Positions 52,921 through 62,262 of a DNA stretch of 64,000 bases are shown in pieces; the stretch's first letter is position 1, and each line of letters starts with the position of its first letter. The notes under the pieces were generated by a model, which ran no database searches, was not told where the DNA came from, and saw only the letters and a program-made list of their open reading frames with translations. The stretch comes from Caulobacter sp. 602-1 (GTDB lineage Bacteria > Pseudomonadota > Alphaproteobacteria > Caulobacterales > Caulobacteraceae), in the NCBI RefSeq assembly GCF_003931565.1, contig NZ_RRYI01000005.1, positions 310,001 through 374,000 of the forward strand, in the 5' to 3' direction. The position numbers and the translations under genes were made by a program.

Positions 52921-52960
52921 GCGTATTATAGAGATTTATGCGAGTTATAAGTCATTCATT
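52921..52960. promoter_or_regulatory. AT-rich divergent promoter, possible Lrp site
   Basis: An AT-rich island (ATTATAGAGATTTATGCGAG then TTATAAGTCATTCATTC) in GC-rich surroundings lies between the Lrp gene and alr. It has TTATA/TATAA half-sites about 19 bases apart and would be a natural Lrp binding and promoter region. Confidence 0.4.
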
Positions 52961-53012
52961 CGAAGACTGTTTCTTTACGGTCATGGTCGCGTTCAGCTGG
53001 CGCTGAGGATCG

Positions 53013-54185
53013 ATGACGATGACGGACGGACCTTCCCGAGACATGGCCGGTGGCCTGCTCAGCATCGACATGACGGCCCTGGCGGCCAACTATCTCGACC
53101 TCGCCCGTCGCGCTTGGCCCAGCAGGACAGCCGCGGTGGTCAAGGCCGACGCCTATGGGCTGGGCGCGCGCCAGGTCGCGCCGGTGTTAGAGCGAGCCGG
53201 GTGCGAAGACTTCTTCGTCGCCCATCTGGAAGAAGCTTTGGCGCTCAAGCCGGCATTGTCGCCGGGCGCGAAGCTCTACGTACTGAACGGCCTGCAGCCC
53301 GGCGCCGAAGCGGCGTGCGCGGCCGGCGGCGTGATCCCCGTGCTCAATGGCCTGGAGCAGGCTCGGCGCTGGCGCGATCTGGCGGTTTCGTGGGGCGCGG
53401 CGCTGCCGGCGGTGATCCAGATTGACAGCGGTATGGCCCGGTTGGGTCTTTCGGAGGCGGATCTGGATGAACTCCTCGCCGACACCACGTTCTTCGACGA
53501 AGTTTCTCTAGCGGTGGTGATGAGCCATCTGGCCTGCTCAGACGAGCCTGGGGCAGCCAGCAACGCCGGGCAAAGAGCTAGGTTCACGGCCCTGGCCGAC
53601 CGTCTGCCGGCCGCGCCGCGGTCCCTGGCCAATTCCGGGGGGATCTTCCTGGACCCGTCGCATCACGGAGATCTCGTCCGGCCCGGCGTCAGCCTCTACG
53701 GCGTCTCGCCCCATGACGGCCCCAACCCGATGCGCGCCGTGGCGGCCCTTGACGCCAAGGTGATCCAGACGCGCGATGTCGCGGCTGGCGAGAGGGTGGG
53801 CTATGGCCTGACCTACGCCCGCGACACCCCGGGGCGGATTGCCATCATCGCCGTCGGCTACGCCGACGGCTGGCCCCGCCATCTGAGCAATAGGGGCGCG
53901 GCCTACTATCAAGGCGTCCGCCTGCCGATCGCCGGACGGGTGTCGATGGACAGCATCACCCTGGACGTCTCCGCGCTGGCCGAGCGCGGCCTGACCTTGG
54001 CGCTTGGCGACACCGTCGAGCTGCTAGGGCCGCATCAGACGCTGGAGGATGTCGCCCGCGACGCCGGAACCATCCCCTATGAAATCCTGACCAACCTCGG
54101 GCGCCGGTATCACCGGACCTATGTGGAGGATCCCACCATGCAGCAGCTTCCCGTTTCGCCGCGCCAAGCGGACGCGCGGTCGTGA
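53013..54185 (+). CDS. alr: Alanine racemase
   Basis: A 390-aa PLP enzyme of fold type III. The PLP lysine is K44 in [10 protein letters not shown], and the second catalytic residue (Tyr) lies in [42 protein letters not shown] and AGRVSMDSI are standard alr motifs. It interconverts L- and D-alanine. GAGGA precedes the ATG; the ATG at 53019 is also possible. Its stop overlaps the dadA start by 4 bases (GTGA). Beside dadA it is the catabolic (DadX-like) racemase by inference. Confidence 0.95.
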   Translation: MTMTDGPSRDMAGGLLSIDMTALAANYLDLARRAWPSRTAAVVKADAYGLGARQVAPVLERAGCEDFFVAHLEEALALKPALSPGAKLYVLNGLQPGAEAACAAGGVIPVLNGLEQARRWRDLAVSWGAALPAVIQIDSGMARLGLSEADLDELLADTTFFDEVSLAVVMSHLACSDEPGAASNAGQRARFTALADRLPAAPRSLANSGGIFLDPSHHGDLVRPGVSLYGVSPHDGPNPMRAVAALDAKVIQTRDVAAGERVGYGLTYARDTPGRIAIIAVGYADGWPRHLSNRGAAYYQGVRLPIAGRVSMDSITLDVSALAERGLTLALGDTVELLGPHQTLEDVARDAGTIPYEILTNLGRRYHRTYVEDPTMQQLPVSPRQADARS

Positions 54186-55438
54186 AGGTCGCGGTCCTCG
54201 GCAGCGGCGTGGTCGGCGTCACCACGGCCTATTATCTGGCCCAGGCAGGTCACGAGGTGACGGTCATCGATCGTCAGGCTGGACCGGCTCTGGAGACCAG
54301 TTTTGGCAATGCGGGCGAGATCTCGCCGGGCTACGCCTCTCCCTGGGCGGCGCCGGGCATCCCGCAGAAAGCGGTCAAGTGGCTGCTGATGAAGCATGCG
54401 CCGCTGATCCTGCGTCCTCAGCTGGACGGCGAGATGTTGGCCTGGCTGCTGTCGATGCTCGGCAACTGCACGGCCCGCCGCTATGCGCTGAACAAGGGTC
54501 GCATGGTGCGCCTGGCGGAATATAGCCGCGACCGCCTGATCGACCTGCGGGCCGCCACCGGCATCGCCTATGATGAGCGCCAGCAGGGCACGCTGCAGCT
54601 CTTCCGCACGCAGTATCAGCTGGATGGGATCGGCAAGGACATCGAGGTGCTGCGCGCCGGCCGCGTGCCGTTCGAGGTGCTTGACCGGGCCGGCTGCATC
54701 GCCGCCGAACCGGGCCTTGCCCACGCCGATGAAGACTTCGTGGGTGGCTTGCGCCTGCCCAATGACGAGACCGGCGACTGCTTCAAGTTCACCAACGCCT
54801 TGGCCAAGCTGGCCGAAGGGCAGGGCGTCCGCTTCCAGTTCGACACGGTCGTCGAGGCGATCGAGACCGACGGCCGCGACATCACCGCCGTGCGCACGTT
54901 CCGCGGTCCGATCACGGCCGACGCCTATGTCGTGGCCATGGGCAGCTTCTCGGCGCGACTGGTCCGTCCGCTGGGCCTGAGGTTGCCGGTCTATCCGGTG
55001 AAGGGCTATTCGATCACCGCGCCGATCATCGACGCTGACCGCGCGCCGGTCTCGACCCTGCTGGACGAGACCTACAAGGTGGCCATCACCCGTCTGGGCG
55101 ACCGCATCCGCGTGGGCGGCATGGCCGAGATCTCCGGCTACAACAACGACCTGCCCGAGCGCCGTCGCGCCACCCTCGGGCGCTCGGTCGGCAGCCTGTT
55201 CCCCGGCGCGGGCGACCTGGAGGCGGCGACCTTCTGGTCGGGGTTGCGGCCGATGACGCCCGACAGCACGCCGGTGATCGGTCCCACCAAGATCGGCAAC
55301 CTCTATCTCAACACCGGCCACGGCACCCTGGGCTGGACCATGGCCTGCGGCTCGGCCCAGGTGCTGAGCGACATCATCAGCCGTCGCGTGCCGGCGATCG
55401 AGACCGCCGACCTTTCGATCGCGCGCTACGGCCGTTAG
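54182..55438 (+). CDS. dadA: D-amino acid dehydrogenase small subunit
   Basis: A 418-aa FAD-dependent DAO/DadA-type oxidoreductase. The Rossmann motif is [19 protein letters not shown], followed by [20 protein letters not shown], and near the C-terminus [17 protein letters not shown] and [18 protein letters not shown]. It oxidises D-amino acids to 2-oxo acids and ammonia at the inner membrane. The GTG start overlaps the alr stop. Length is as usual (about 415-430). Confidence 0.95.
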   Translation: MKVAVLGSGVVGVTTAYYLAQAGHEVTVIDRQAGPALETSFGNAGEISPGYASPWAAPGIPQKAVKWLLMKHAPLILRPQLDGEMLAWLLSMLGNCTARRYALNKGRMVRLAEYSRDRLIDLRAATGIAYDERQQGTLQLFRTQYQLDGIGKDIEVLRAGRVPFEVLDRAGCIAAEPGLAHADEDFVGGLRLPNDETGDCFKFTNALAKLAEGQGVRFQFDTVVEAIETDGRDITAVRTFRGPITADAYVVAMGSFSARLVRPLGLRLPVYPVKGYSITAPIIDADRAPVSTLLDETYKVAITRLGDRIRVGGMAEISGYNNDLPERRRATLGRSVGSLFPGAGDLEAATFWSGLRPMTPDSTPVIGPTKIGNLYLNTGHGTLGWTMACGSAQVLSDIISRRVPAIETADLSIARYGR

Positions 55439-55467
55439 ACCCTTCCGCCTTAACAGAAGAGACCTCC

Positions 55468-55815
55468 ATGACCATCACCCGTCTTCATTCCGGCCCGCGC
55501 ATGAGCCAAGCCGTCATTCACGGCGACACCGTCTATCTAGCCGGCCAAGTCGGTGCGCCGGGCAAGAGCGTCACCGAACAGACCCAGACGATCCTGGGCC
55601 AGATCGACGCTTTGCTGGCGGAGACCGGCAGCGCCAAGTCCAAGGTCCTGTCGGCGACGATCTGGCTGGCCGACATGGCCGACTTCGGCGAAATGAACGC
55701 GGTCTGGGACGCCTGGATCGGCGGCCAGGACGCGCCTGCGCGCGCCACGGGCGAGGCCAAGCTGGCCACCCCGGACTACAAGGTCGAGATCATCATCGTC
55801 GCCGCGCGCGACTAA
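55468..55815 (+). CDS. ridA: RidA-family enamine/imine deaminase
   Basis: A 115-aa YjgF/YER057c/UK114 protein. The conserved catalytic Arg (R92) is in APARATGEAKLATPDYKVEI. It removes reactive 2-imino acids such as those released by DadA. It follows dadA by 29 bases and belongs to the alr-dadA-ridA operon. Confidence 0.93.
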   Translation: MTITRLHSGPRMSQAVIHGDTVYLAGQVGAPGKSVTEQTQTILGQIDALLAETGSAKSKVLSATIWLADMADFGEMNAVWDAWIGGQDAPARATGEAKLATPDYKVEIIIVAARD

Positions 55816-55822
55816 AGATACG

Positions 55823-55847
55823 GCGGCGCCGACTTGCTTGGCGCCGC
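55823..55847. terminator. Hairpin between ridA and convergent gntR-type gene
   Basis: Perfect 8-bp stem GCGGCGCC / GGCGCCGC with a 9-nt loop. No T-run; probably a weak bidirectional terminator. Confidence 0.45.
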
Positions 55848-55850
55848 GAT

Positions 55851-56507
55851 CTAGCCTTCCGGGCCTTCGCGCCAACGGTTCAGGTGGCGGTCAATCAGGG
55901 CTGACAGAGCTTCGCCGTCACCGGCTTCCAGCAAGCCGATCATCTGAGCGTGGTCATCGTTGCTGCGACGGATCGCGCCCAGTGACCGCCAGCCGCGCGC
56001 CCCGGGCAGGCCGCGCTGGCGCAGGGCTTTGATTTCCTGGGCCAGGGTCAGGTTGTTGCAGGCTTCGTAGAAGCGGTCGTGAAAGTCGCCGTTGAGGCCG
56101 CGCAGCACATCCAGGTCGCCGGTCTCGATAGCCGCGTCGAACTGGGCCACCATCGCCTTGAGCTCAGCGATATCCTGCGGCGTGCGCCGCTTGGCCGCCA
56201 GTTGGACGGCCGCTTTCTCCAGCACCGTGCGCGTCTCGATCAGGTCCTCCCGCTCGCGGTCGGTGAGGTTGATCACCCGATAGCCGCGATTCTTGACGTG
56301 CTCGATCAGGTGGCGGGTCTTCAGGTCCAGCAGAGCCATGCGCACGTCGAAGCGATGGGCGCTGTAATTGGTCTCGATATCGGTCTGCTTGAGCCATTCG
56401 CCCGGTCGAAAGGCGCCCGACAGCAGATCTGCCTCGAGCGCGCTCACCAGTTCGGCGGCGCCGTCCTTCTTTCGCGACGCGGTTGACACACCCACGATAG
56501 TAGCCAA
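55851..56507 (-). CDS. GntR-family (FCD) transcriptional regulator
   Basis: A 218-aa regulator with a GntR winged helix (LEADLLSGAFRPGEWLKQ, YRVINLTDRER) and an FCD ligand domain with its metal-binding residues (LIETRTVLEKAAVQLAAKRR, NGDFHDRFYEACNN, DDHAQMIGLLEAGD). The open frame reaches a TTG at 56507, but this codon lies inside an operator-like repeat; GTG codons at 56495 and 56489 are as likely. No ribosome site is seen. The gene is divergent from the nitrilase gene. Confidence 0.9.
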   Translation of the reverse strand: MATIVGVSTASRKKDGAAELVSALEADLLSGAFRPGEWLKQTDIETNYSAHRFDVRMALLDLKTRHLIEHVKNRGYRVINLTDREREDLIETRTVLEKAAVQLAAKRRTPQDIAELKAMVAQFDAAIETGDLDVLRGLNGDFHDRFYEACNNLTLAQEIKALRQRGLPGARGWRSLGAIRRSNDDHAQMIGLLEAGDGEALSALIDRHLNRWREGPEG

Positions 56508-56521
56508 TCTCTGTAGCCAAT
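56497..56521 (-). promoter_or_regulatory. Tandem GntR operator motifs at own promoter
   Basis: Read on the minus strand the region has ATTGGCTACAGAG and ATTGGCTACTAT, two copies of ATTGGCTAC 13 bp apart. The same 12-mer ATTGGCTACTAT occurs twice upstream of the TonB receptor at 58446. Placed at the start of the gntR-type gene and 80-100 bases from the nitrilase start. Confidence 0.65.
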
Positions 56522-56601
56522 CACGGCATCTAAGTTAGCAACAGTCGCGACCCGTTGCCAACCGCCCGCCGGGGTCTTTGTGGATCTTGAGGAGACTCTC
56601 C

Positions 56602-57438
56602 ATGCCATTTCCCGTGCGGGTGGCGTGCGTACAGACGTGCGCGACGCCTGACCTCGAGCAGAACCTTTCGCAAGCCGAGGCCTTGATCCGTGAGGCCGCA
56701 GGGCAGGGCGCCGGTCTGGTCGCCTTGCCGGAAGCGTTCGACTTCCTGGCGCCGACCGCTCCAGAGATGCACGCTTACGCCCAGCCCGAGGAGAGCCATC
56801 TGGCCACCCTTCGCCTGAAGAGCCTGGCGAAGGCGCTGTCGGTCTGGATCCTGGCCGGTTCGGTCTCGACCCGCTCAGGCGATGGCGCGGTGGTCAATCG
56901 ATCTTTGGTGATTGATCCCGAAGGCGCGATCACCGCGCGCTATGACAAGATCCACCTTTTCGACGTCGATCTGCCTGATGGCGGCGCGGTGAGGGAGTCG
57001 GACTTCTATCGACCGGGCGAGCGCGCGGTGGTCGCCGATACGCCCTGGGGCGGCCTGGGTCTGACGATCTGCTACGACGTGCGCTTCCCGCAACTGCATC
57101 GCGCCCTGGCCGAGGCGGGCGCTGGCATCCTGGCCGTGCCCGCCGCCTTCAGCAGCGTCACCGGGCCCCTACATTGGGAATCGCTGCTGCGGGCCCGGGC
57201 GATCGAGACCGGCAGCTTCATCATCGCTCCGGCCCAGTGCGGCCTGCACTATGGCGAGCGCCACAGTCACGGCCAGTCGATGATCATCGACCCGTGGGGC
57301 CGCGTGCTGGCCGAAGCTGGCGATGAGGTCGGGGTGATCCTGGCCGATCTGGACCTGGACGAGGTCGAGCGCTTCCGCGCCGCCATCCCGTCCCTGGCCA
57401 AGGGGCGCGCCTTTGCCCTCGGCGAGGTGGCGGCGTGA
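56602..57438 (+). CDS. Nitrilase-superfamily amidohydrolase (Nit1-like)
   Basis: A 278-aa carbon-nitrogen hydrolase with the complete Glu-Lys-Cys triad: E44 (LPEAFDF), K116 (YDKIHLFD) and C157 (TICYDVRFP). The pattern is that of the Nit1/deaminated glutathione amidase branch. It cleaves an amide to acid and ammonia in the cytoplasm. AGGAG precedes the ATG at 56602. The stop overlaps the next start by 4 bases (GTGA), so the two are coupled. The GntR gene faces it. Confidence 0.92.
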   Translation: MPFPVRVACVQTCATPDLEQNLSQAEALIREAAGQGAGLVALPEAFDFLAPTAPEMHAYAQPEESHLATLRLKSLAKALSVWILAGSVSTRSGDGAVVNRSLVIDPEGAITARYDKIHLFDVDLPDGGAVRESDFYRPGERAVVADTPWGGLGLTICYDVRFPQLHRALAEAGAGILAVPAAFSSVTGPLHWESLLRARAIETGSFIIAPAQCGLHYGERHSHGQSMIIDPWGRVLAEAGDEVGVILADLDLDEVERFRAAIPSLAKGRAFALGEVAA

Positions 57439-58328
57439 GCCTGGAGCCGACCACCGTCCGCGTTCGCCTGAAGGAAGGTCACGAGGTCGTCGCCTATGTG
57501 TATGGCGAGGGAGCCGAGACCGTGCTGATGGCCAATGGCGGGCCGGGCCTGCCCAGCCTCTACCTGCGCGCGCCGCACGTCCGACTGGTCGAGCGCGGCT
57601 ATCGGGTGGTTGCCTGGGACCAACTGGGTTGCGGTGCGTCGGACCGTCCGACCGATCCGGCGCTCTGGACCCTGGGCCGCTATGTCGAAGAGGCCGAGCA
57701 GGTGCGCGCCGCTCTCGATCTGGGCCAGGTGCACGTGCTGGGACACAGCTGGGGCACCTGGCTATTTACCGAATACTGCCTGACCTATCCGAAGAACGTG
57801 AAGAGCTGCGTGCTGGCCGACGGGGCTTGCGACATCCCGCATCTGGTCGGCGAGTTGGGCCGCCTACGCGGCGCCCTGGGGGCCGAGACCGTCTCGATGA
57901 TGGTCTTCCACGAGGCGCAGGGCACGCTGGACCATCCCGAGTACCAGGCGGCGGTGACCCTGCTCAATCACCGCCACGTCTGCCGCCTGCCGGTCTGGCC
58001 CGAGCCGCTGACCCAGGCCCTGGCCGACTGGAATATGGGTCCTTACGAGACCATGCAGGGCCCCAACGAGTTCACCTATACCGGCAACATGAAGGCCTGG
58101 AATCGCGTGCCCGACATGGGAGCGATCACCGCGCCATGCCTGGTGGTGGCGGGACGCTATGACGAGCTGACGCCGGCCTGCGCCTTCCTGATGCACGACG
58201 CCTTGCCGGACTCACGGATTCACATCTTCCCACACAGTTCACACATGCCGTTCTACGAAGAGCCCGACACCTATTTCGCCGTGCTCGAAGCGTTCCTGGA
58301 CGAGGTGCGCGCCGCGAAGGCGCCGTGA
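57435..58328 (+). CDS. Proline-iminopeptidase-like alpha/beta hydrolase
   Basis: A 297-aa alpha/beta hydrolase. LMANGGPGLPSLYL, WDQLGCGASDRP and GHSWGTWL (Ser105) are typical of the proline iminopeptidase/tricorn-interacting-factor F1 family; the His is in FPHSSHMPFYEEP. It is likely to cut a small peptide or ester. The GTG start overlaps the nitrilase stop. It has no signal peptide, so it acts in the cytoplasm. Confidence 0.9.
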   Translation: MSLEPTTVRVRLKEGHEVVAYVYGEGAETVLMANGGPGLPSLYLRAPHVRLVERGYRVVAWDQLGCGASDRPTDPALWTLGRYVEEAEQVRAALDLGQVHVLGHSWGTWLFTEYCLTYPKNVKSCVLADGACDIPHLVGELGRLRGALGAETVSMMVFHEAQGTLDHPEYQAAVTLLNHRHVCRLPVWPEPLTQALADWNMGPYETMQGPNEFTYTGNMKAWNRVPDMGAITAPCLVVAGRYDELTPACAFLMHDALPDSRIHIFPHSSHMPFYEEPDTYFAVLEAFLDEVRAAKAP

Positions 58329-58369
58329 AAATTCGTCATCAAAATCGAACAAATCGGTTGCATGCCAAA

Positions 58370-58408
58370 ATTGGCTACTATTAGGTCTCCATATTGGCTA
58401 CTATTTAG
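58370..58408 (+). promoter_or_regulatory. Two ATTGGCTACTAT operator copies before TonB receptor
   Basis: ATTGGCTACTATTAG at 58370-58384 and ATTGGCTACTATTTAG at 58393-58408, 23 bp apart (about two helix turns), 38 bases before the receptor start. The motif matches the repeats at the GntR gene, so the receptor promoter is probably controlled by this regulator. Confidence 0.7.
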
Positions 58409-58445
58409 AGCCGGCCCGGGGCGGTCGGCATCGGGGGATAGGCTC

Positions 58446-60572
58446 ATGAAATTCTCGCACCTGCTCTTGGCGACCACGGCGCTGTTCGGCGCGGCCGCCG
58501 CCGCCCAGGCCCAGACCGTCACGACCGACGAGGGCACGACATTGGAAGCGGTGGTCGTCACCGGCTCGCGCTTCTCCGGCACGCTGACGACCTTCCCGGG
58601 CTCGTCCACGGTGCTCAATGAGGTGCAGCTGGAAAAGCAGTTGGCCACGACCAACGATATCGGCAGCGTCCTGGCCTCGACCATTCCCGGCATGGCCGCC
58701 GCCAACGGCACCGCGGCCAATGTCGAGCAGAGCCTGCGCGGCCGGCCGCTGCGGGTGTTCATCGACGGCGTGCCGGTGTCCAACCCGCTGCGTGACGGCG
58801 GCCGCGACCTGCGCCTGATCTCGCCCAACGCGATCACGGGCATCGAGGTCATTCGCGGCGCCTCGGCGATCTACGGCCAGGGCGGCGCGGGCGGCGTCAT
58901 CAACTACGTGACCCGCAAGGGTAAGGCCGACGACGACTGGAAATTCCGCACCGAACTGGGCACGGGCTTCTCCACCCAGCATTTCGGTGGCAGCGGCAGC
59001 CCCAGCATCTCACAGAGCGCCACGGGCGCGGTGAAGGGCTTCGACGTCACGCTGAACGGCAGCTACGAGCATGTCGGCGGACAGTTCGACGCCGATGGCG
59101 ACCGCCTGGCGCCCGACCCGCACAACTTCGGCGGGATCTCCGATTCCGACATCTGGAACGTCTTCGGCAAGGTCGGGTATAACTTCGGCGGCCAGCGCGT
59201 CGAAGCCATGGGCAACTTCTATCGCCAGCACCAGGACACCGACTACATCAGCAAGGCGGGCAACATCGCGCAAGGGATCAAGGAGACGGCGGTCAAGGGA
59301 TCGTATGACCCGCGCGCCCTGGACCCGGTCAACCGCAATGTGATGGGCTATCTGGGCTACTATAACGACGACCTGCTCAGCAGCGCTTTCCACGCCCAGG
59401 CCTACTATCTGAAGAACTACTCGGTCTTCTCGTTCGACCCGGCGCGGCTGGGCGGTACCCAGACGACCATCTCGTCGGAGAAGATCGGCCTCCAGAGCGA
59501 TTTCCGCACGCCGCTGGAGAAGCTGGGCTGGTCGGCGGGCGGTGAACTGCTCTGGGGCGCGGACATCAGCCGCGACACTACCCAGCAGCCGCTGATCCCG
59601 CTGACCAACAATCCCGGCGACGGCCGCACCTTCACGCCGCCGCTGGAGCAGATGAACTATGCGGCCTTCGCCCAGCTGGAAATGCCGCTGACCGAGCGCC
59701 TGACCCTGCGGGCCGGTGTGCGCCACGACCAGTTTGTACTGAAGATCGACAACTTCGTCGCGGGCCTGACCGGGGTCCACGTCAATGGCGGCGAGCTGAA
59801 GTACCAGGCCACGCCGGTCAATATCGGCGGCACCTTCCAGATCGTCGAGCAAGCCCAGCTGTTCGGCGGCTTCTCGCAGGGCTTCTCGATTCCCGACATC
59901 GGCTCGCCACTGCGTCGCGTCGCCGTGACCAACCTGGATAATTTCGATCCCAAGCCGCAGCTGGTGAACAACTATGAGCTGGGCCTGCGTGGCAAGGTCC
60001 TGGGCGTGCGCTACACCGGCGCCTACTTCATCAACACCGCCAAGTTCGGCACCGACTTCGTCATCGACACGGTCAATCCCTCCGAGGCCCAGACCCTGCG
60101 TGAGAAGGAGAAGGTCCATGGCTGGGAAGTGGTGTTGGACGGTCGCCTGACGCCCAAGACCCGTTGGTCGGCCAACTATTCCCACACCGAAGGCAAGCGC
60201 GACGCCACACATGACGGCACGCTCGACACGCCGCTGACCGGCCGCCGCATTGGGCCCGATCAATTCAACCTGGCGCTAGAGCACGACATCACGGCCAATT
60301 GGCTGGTGCGTCTGCAATACAATCACTCGGGGACGCGCAACAAGTTCCCAGGCTCGGCGGTCGGCAACTACTATACCGGCCGTGTGCGCAGCACCGAGCG
60401 CCTGGATGCTCTGACCCAGTTCAAGGTCAACAATGTCGACTTCAGCGTCGGCGTGAACAACCTTCTGAACGAGGACTACTATTCGATCACTTCGCAGATG
60501 ATCAATCGCAACGAGCTCTACAGCAAGGCCGAGGGGCGGACGGTCTATCTGAAGCTCGGCGTCAACTACTGA
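58446..60572 (+). CDS. TonB-dependent receptor
   Basis: A 708-aa outer-membrane receptor. The signal peptide (LLLATTALFGAAAAAQAQ) is followed by a TonB box (LEAVVVTGSRF), a plug domain with NVEQSLRGRPLRVFIDGVPV, GIEVIRGASAIYGQGGAGGVINYVTRKG, and a barrel with DNFDPKPQLVNNYELGLRG and a C-terminal KLGVNY (Tyr end). It is of the siderophore/organic-compound class without an STN domain. ATG 58446 is used because the signal peptide begins there. Two operator copies precede it. Confidence 0.94.
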   Translation: MKFSHLLLATTALFGAAAAAQAQTVTTDEGTTLEAVVVTGSRFSGTLTTFPGSSTVLNEVQLEKQLATTNDIGSVLASTIPGMAAANGTAANVEQSLRGRPLRVFIDGVPVSNPLRDGGRDLRLISPNAITGIEVIRGASAIYGQGGAGGVINYVTRKGKADDDWKFRTELGTGFSTQHFGGSGSPSISQSATGAVKGFDVTLNGSYEHVGGQFDADGDRLAPDPHNFGGISDSDIWNVFGKVGYNFGGQRVEAMGNFYRQHQDTDYISKAGNIAQGIKETAVKGSYDPRALDPVNRNVMGYLGYYNDDLLSSAFHAQAYYLKNYSVFSFDPARLGGTQTTISSEKIGLQSDFRTPLEKLGWSAGGELLWGADISRDTTQQPLIPLTNNPGDGRTFTPPLEQMNYAAFAQLEMPLTERLTLRAGVRHDQFVLKIDNFVAGLTGVHVNGGELKYQATPVNIGGTFQIVEQAQLFGGFSQGFSIPDIGSPLRRVAVTNLDNFDPKPQLVNNYELGLRGKVLGVRYTGAYFINTAKFGTDFVIDTVNPSEAQTLREKEKVHGWEVVLDGRLTPKTRWSANYSHTEGKRDATHDGTLDTPLTGRRIGPDQFNLALEHDITANWLVRLQYNHSGTRNKFPGSAVGNYYTGRVRSTERLDALTQFKVNNVDFSVGVNNLLNEDYYSITSQMINRNELYSKAEGRTVYLKLGVNY

Positions 60573-60655
60573 CGCCGACAGGCCTCACCGACCTTCGAAG
60601 ATCACAGCGCGGAGAACCGTGGCCGGCGCTCGAGACGTCGGCCGCACCCCAGTCC

Positions 60656-61483
60656 ATGACAGATTTCACGATCCCGCCCTTGTCGCCCTATGACGTCGGC
60701 CGTACGCCGGCTACGGCCTGTCGCGCCGACCAGCGGTTCTCGTACTGCCTCTATGTGCCGACCTGCGGGGAGGCGGCCGACCGCCGCATCCTGGTGGCCG
60801 TCCATGGCACCGAGCGCGGCAACCAGGCGATGCGCGACCTGTTCTCCGACCTGGCCGAGACGCTCAATCTGATCATCCTGGCGCCGCTGTTCCCTTGCGG
60901 GATCGACGAGCCCTATGATCGCGACAACTACAAATACATCGAGTATCGCGGCATCCGCTTCGACGAAGTCCTGCTGTCGATGATCGACGAAGTCGCCGCG
61001 CGTTATGGCGTCGACGCCCAGCGCTTCTCGCTGTTCGGCTTTTCGGGCGGGGCGCACTTCGTCCACCGCTTCTACTATTTGCATCCCCAGCGGCTCAGCG
61101 CCCTGTCGGTGTGCGCGCCGGGATCGCCGACCCTGCTCGACAGCCAGAAACCCTGGTGGGTGGGCGTGGCGGACATGGAGGCGCGCTTTGGCCGTTCGCT
61201 GGACCCGCCGGCCCTGCGCGCTGTCCCCGTGCACCTGGCGGTCGGCGACGCCGACACCGACACCTGGGAGATCACCCACAAGCCCGGCGGCGCGCACTGG
61301 ATGGACGGCGCCAACGCCACGGGCGCGACCCGGGTCGAGCGCCTCAAGACCCTGGAAGCCAGTCTGTCGGCGGCCGGCGTCCAGACGCGGATGGACATCC
61401 TGCCCGGCGTGCGCCACCAGCGCGACGCCCTGGCCCAGTCGGCCATCGCCTTCTTCACCCAAACGCTTGGCGCGTCATGCTGA
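60656..61483 (+). CDS. Cytoplasmic esterase-type alpha/beta hydrolase
   Basis: A 275-aa hydrolase: VAVHGTERGN, LFGFSGGAHFVHRF (nucleophile Ser), an Asp in VHLAVGDADTDTWE and a His in ILPGVRHQRDAL. It has no signal peptide. The family resembles poly(3-hydroxybutyrate) or phospholipase/carboxylesterase-like proteins without close identity. ATG 60656 has only weak upstream Shine-Dalgarno sequence. The stop overlaps the next start by 7 bases, so it is in the same transcript as the aldolase and ABC genes. Confidence 0.85.
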   Translation: MTDFTIPPLSPYDVGRTPATACRADQRFSYCLYVPTCGEAADRRILVAVHGTERGNQAMRDLFSDLAETLNLIILAPLFPCGIDEPYDRDNYKYIEYRGIRFDEVLLSMIDEVAARYGVDAQRFSLFGFSGGAHFVHRFYYLHPQRLSALSVCAPGSPTLLDSQKPWWVGVADMEARFGRSLDPPALRAVPVHLAVGDADTDTWEITHKPGGAHWMDGANATGATRVERLKTLEASLSAAGVQTRMDILPGVRHQRDALAQSAIAFFTQTLGASC

Positions 61484-62262
61484 GGCCCAACGCCCTCAAG
61501 GCGCGGCTGGCGCGGCGCGAGCCGTCGCTGGGGGCTTGGCTGTTCATGGCCAGCCCGCCTGCCGCCGAGCTGTTATCCCATGTCGGGTTCGACGCCCTGA
61601 TCGTCGATCTGGAGCACGCACCGGCCGGTCTGGGCGACGCCGTTGATCAACTGCGCGCGACCGGCGACCGGCCTGATGGGCCGACCCTGCTGGCGCGCCT
61701 GCCCAGCGTCGAGGCCGCCGTGGTCAAGCCCGTGCTCGACATGGGCGTCGAAGGGCTGTTCGCCCCCGCGCTGGAGAGCGCCGACGAGGTCGAGCGGCTG
61801 GTGCGCGCGGCCTACTATCCGCCGCGCGGTTCGCGTGGCCTCCACTACACGGTCTCGCGCGCCGCAGGCTGGGGCGCCGACAGCGCCGCCTATCCCGGCC
61901 ACGCCGCCGACCAGACCCTGATCGTGGCGATGATCGAGTCCGAAAAGGGCGTCGAGGCCATTCCGGAGATGGCGGCCGTCGATTGCGTCGACATGTTCTT
62001 CATCGGTCCGCTGGACCTATCGGCCAGCATCGGCGTGGCGGGGCAGTACGACAGTTCCGCCTTCGTGGAGCTGTGGTCCGAGGCCGAGCGGCGCATCCTT
62101 GAGAGCGGCGTCGCCCTGGGCGGGACGATCCTGCCGGGCCAGCCGGCCCAGCGCCTGTTCGAGCGACAATACACCTTCGTGACGGTGGGCGCGGATGCGG
62201 GCTTCTTGCGGAGCGCGGCCGTGGCGGCGCTGGATGGCGCCAGGAGATCCGCGCATGACTGA
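61477..62262 (+). CDS. HpcH/HpaI-family class II aldolase
   Basis: A 261-aa TIM-barrel aldolase/citrate-lyase-like enzyme: GAWLFMASPPAAELLSHVGF, LIVDLEHAP, YYPPRGSRGLHYT, and metal-binding Glu and Asp in MIESEKGVEAI and IGPLDLSASIG. This family cleaves 4-hydroxy-2-oxo acids to pyruvate and an aldehyde. It overlaps its neighbours on both sides (7 and 8 bases). Confidence 0.93.
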   Translation: MLRPNALKARLARREPSLGAWLFMASPPAAELLSHVGFDALIVDLEHAPAGLGDAVDQLRATGDRPDGPTLLARLPSVEAAVVKPVLDMGVEGLFAPALESADEVERLVRAAYYPPRGSRGLHYTVSRAAGWGADSAAYPGHAADQTLIVAMIESEKGVEAIPEMAAVDCVDMFFIGPLDLSASIGVAGQYDSSAFVELWSEAERRILESGVALGGTILPGQPAQRLFERQYTFVTVGADAGFLRSAAVAALDGARRSAHD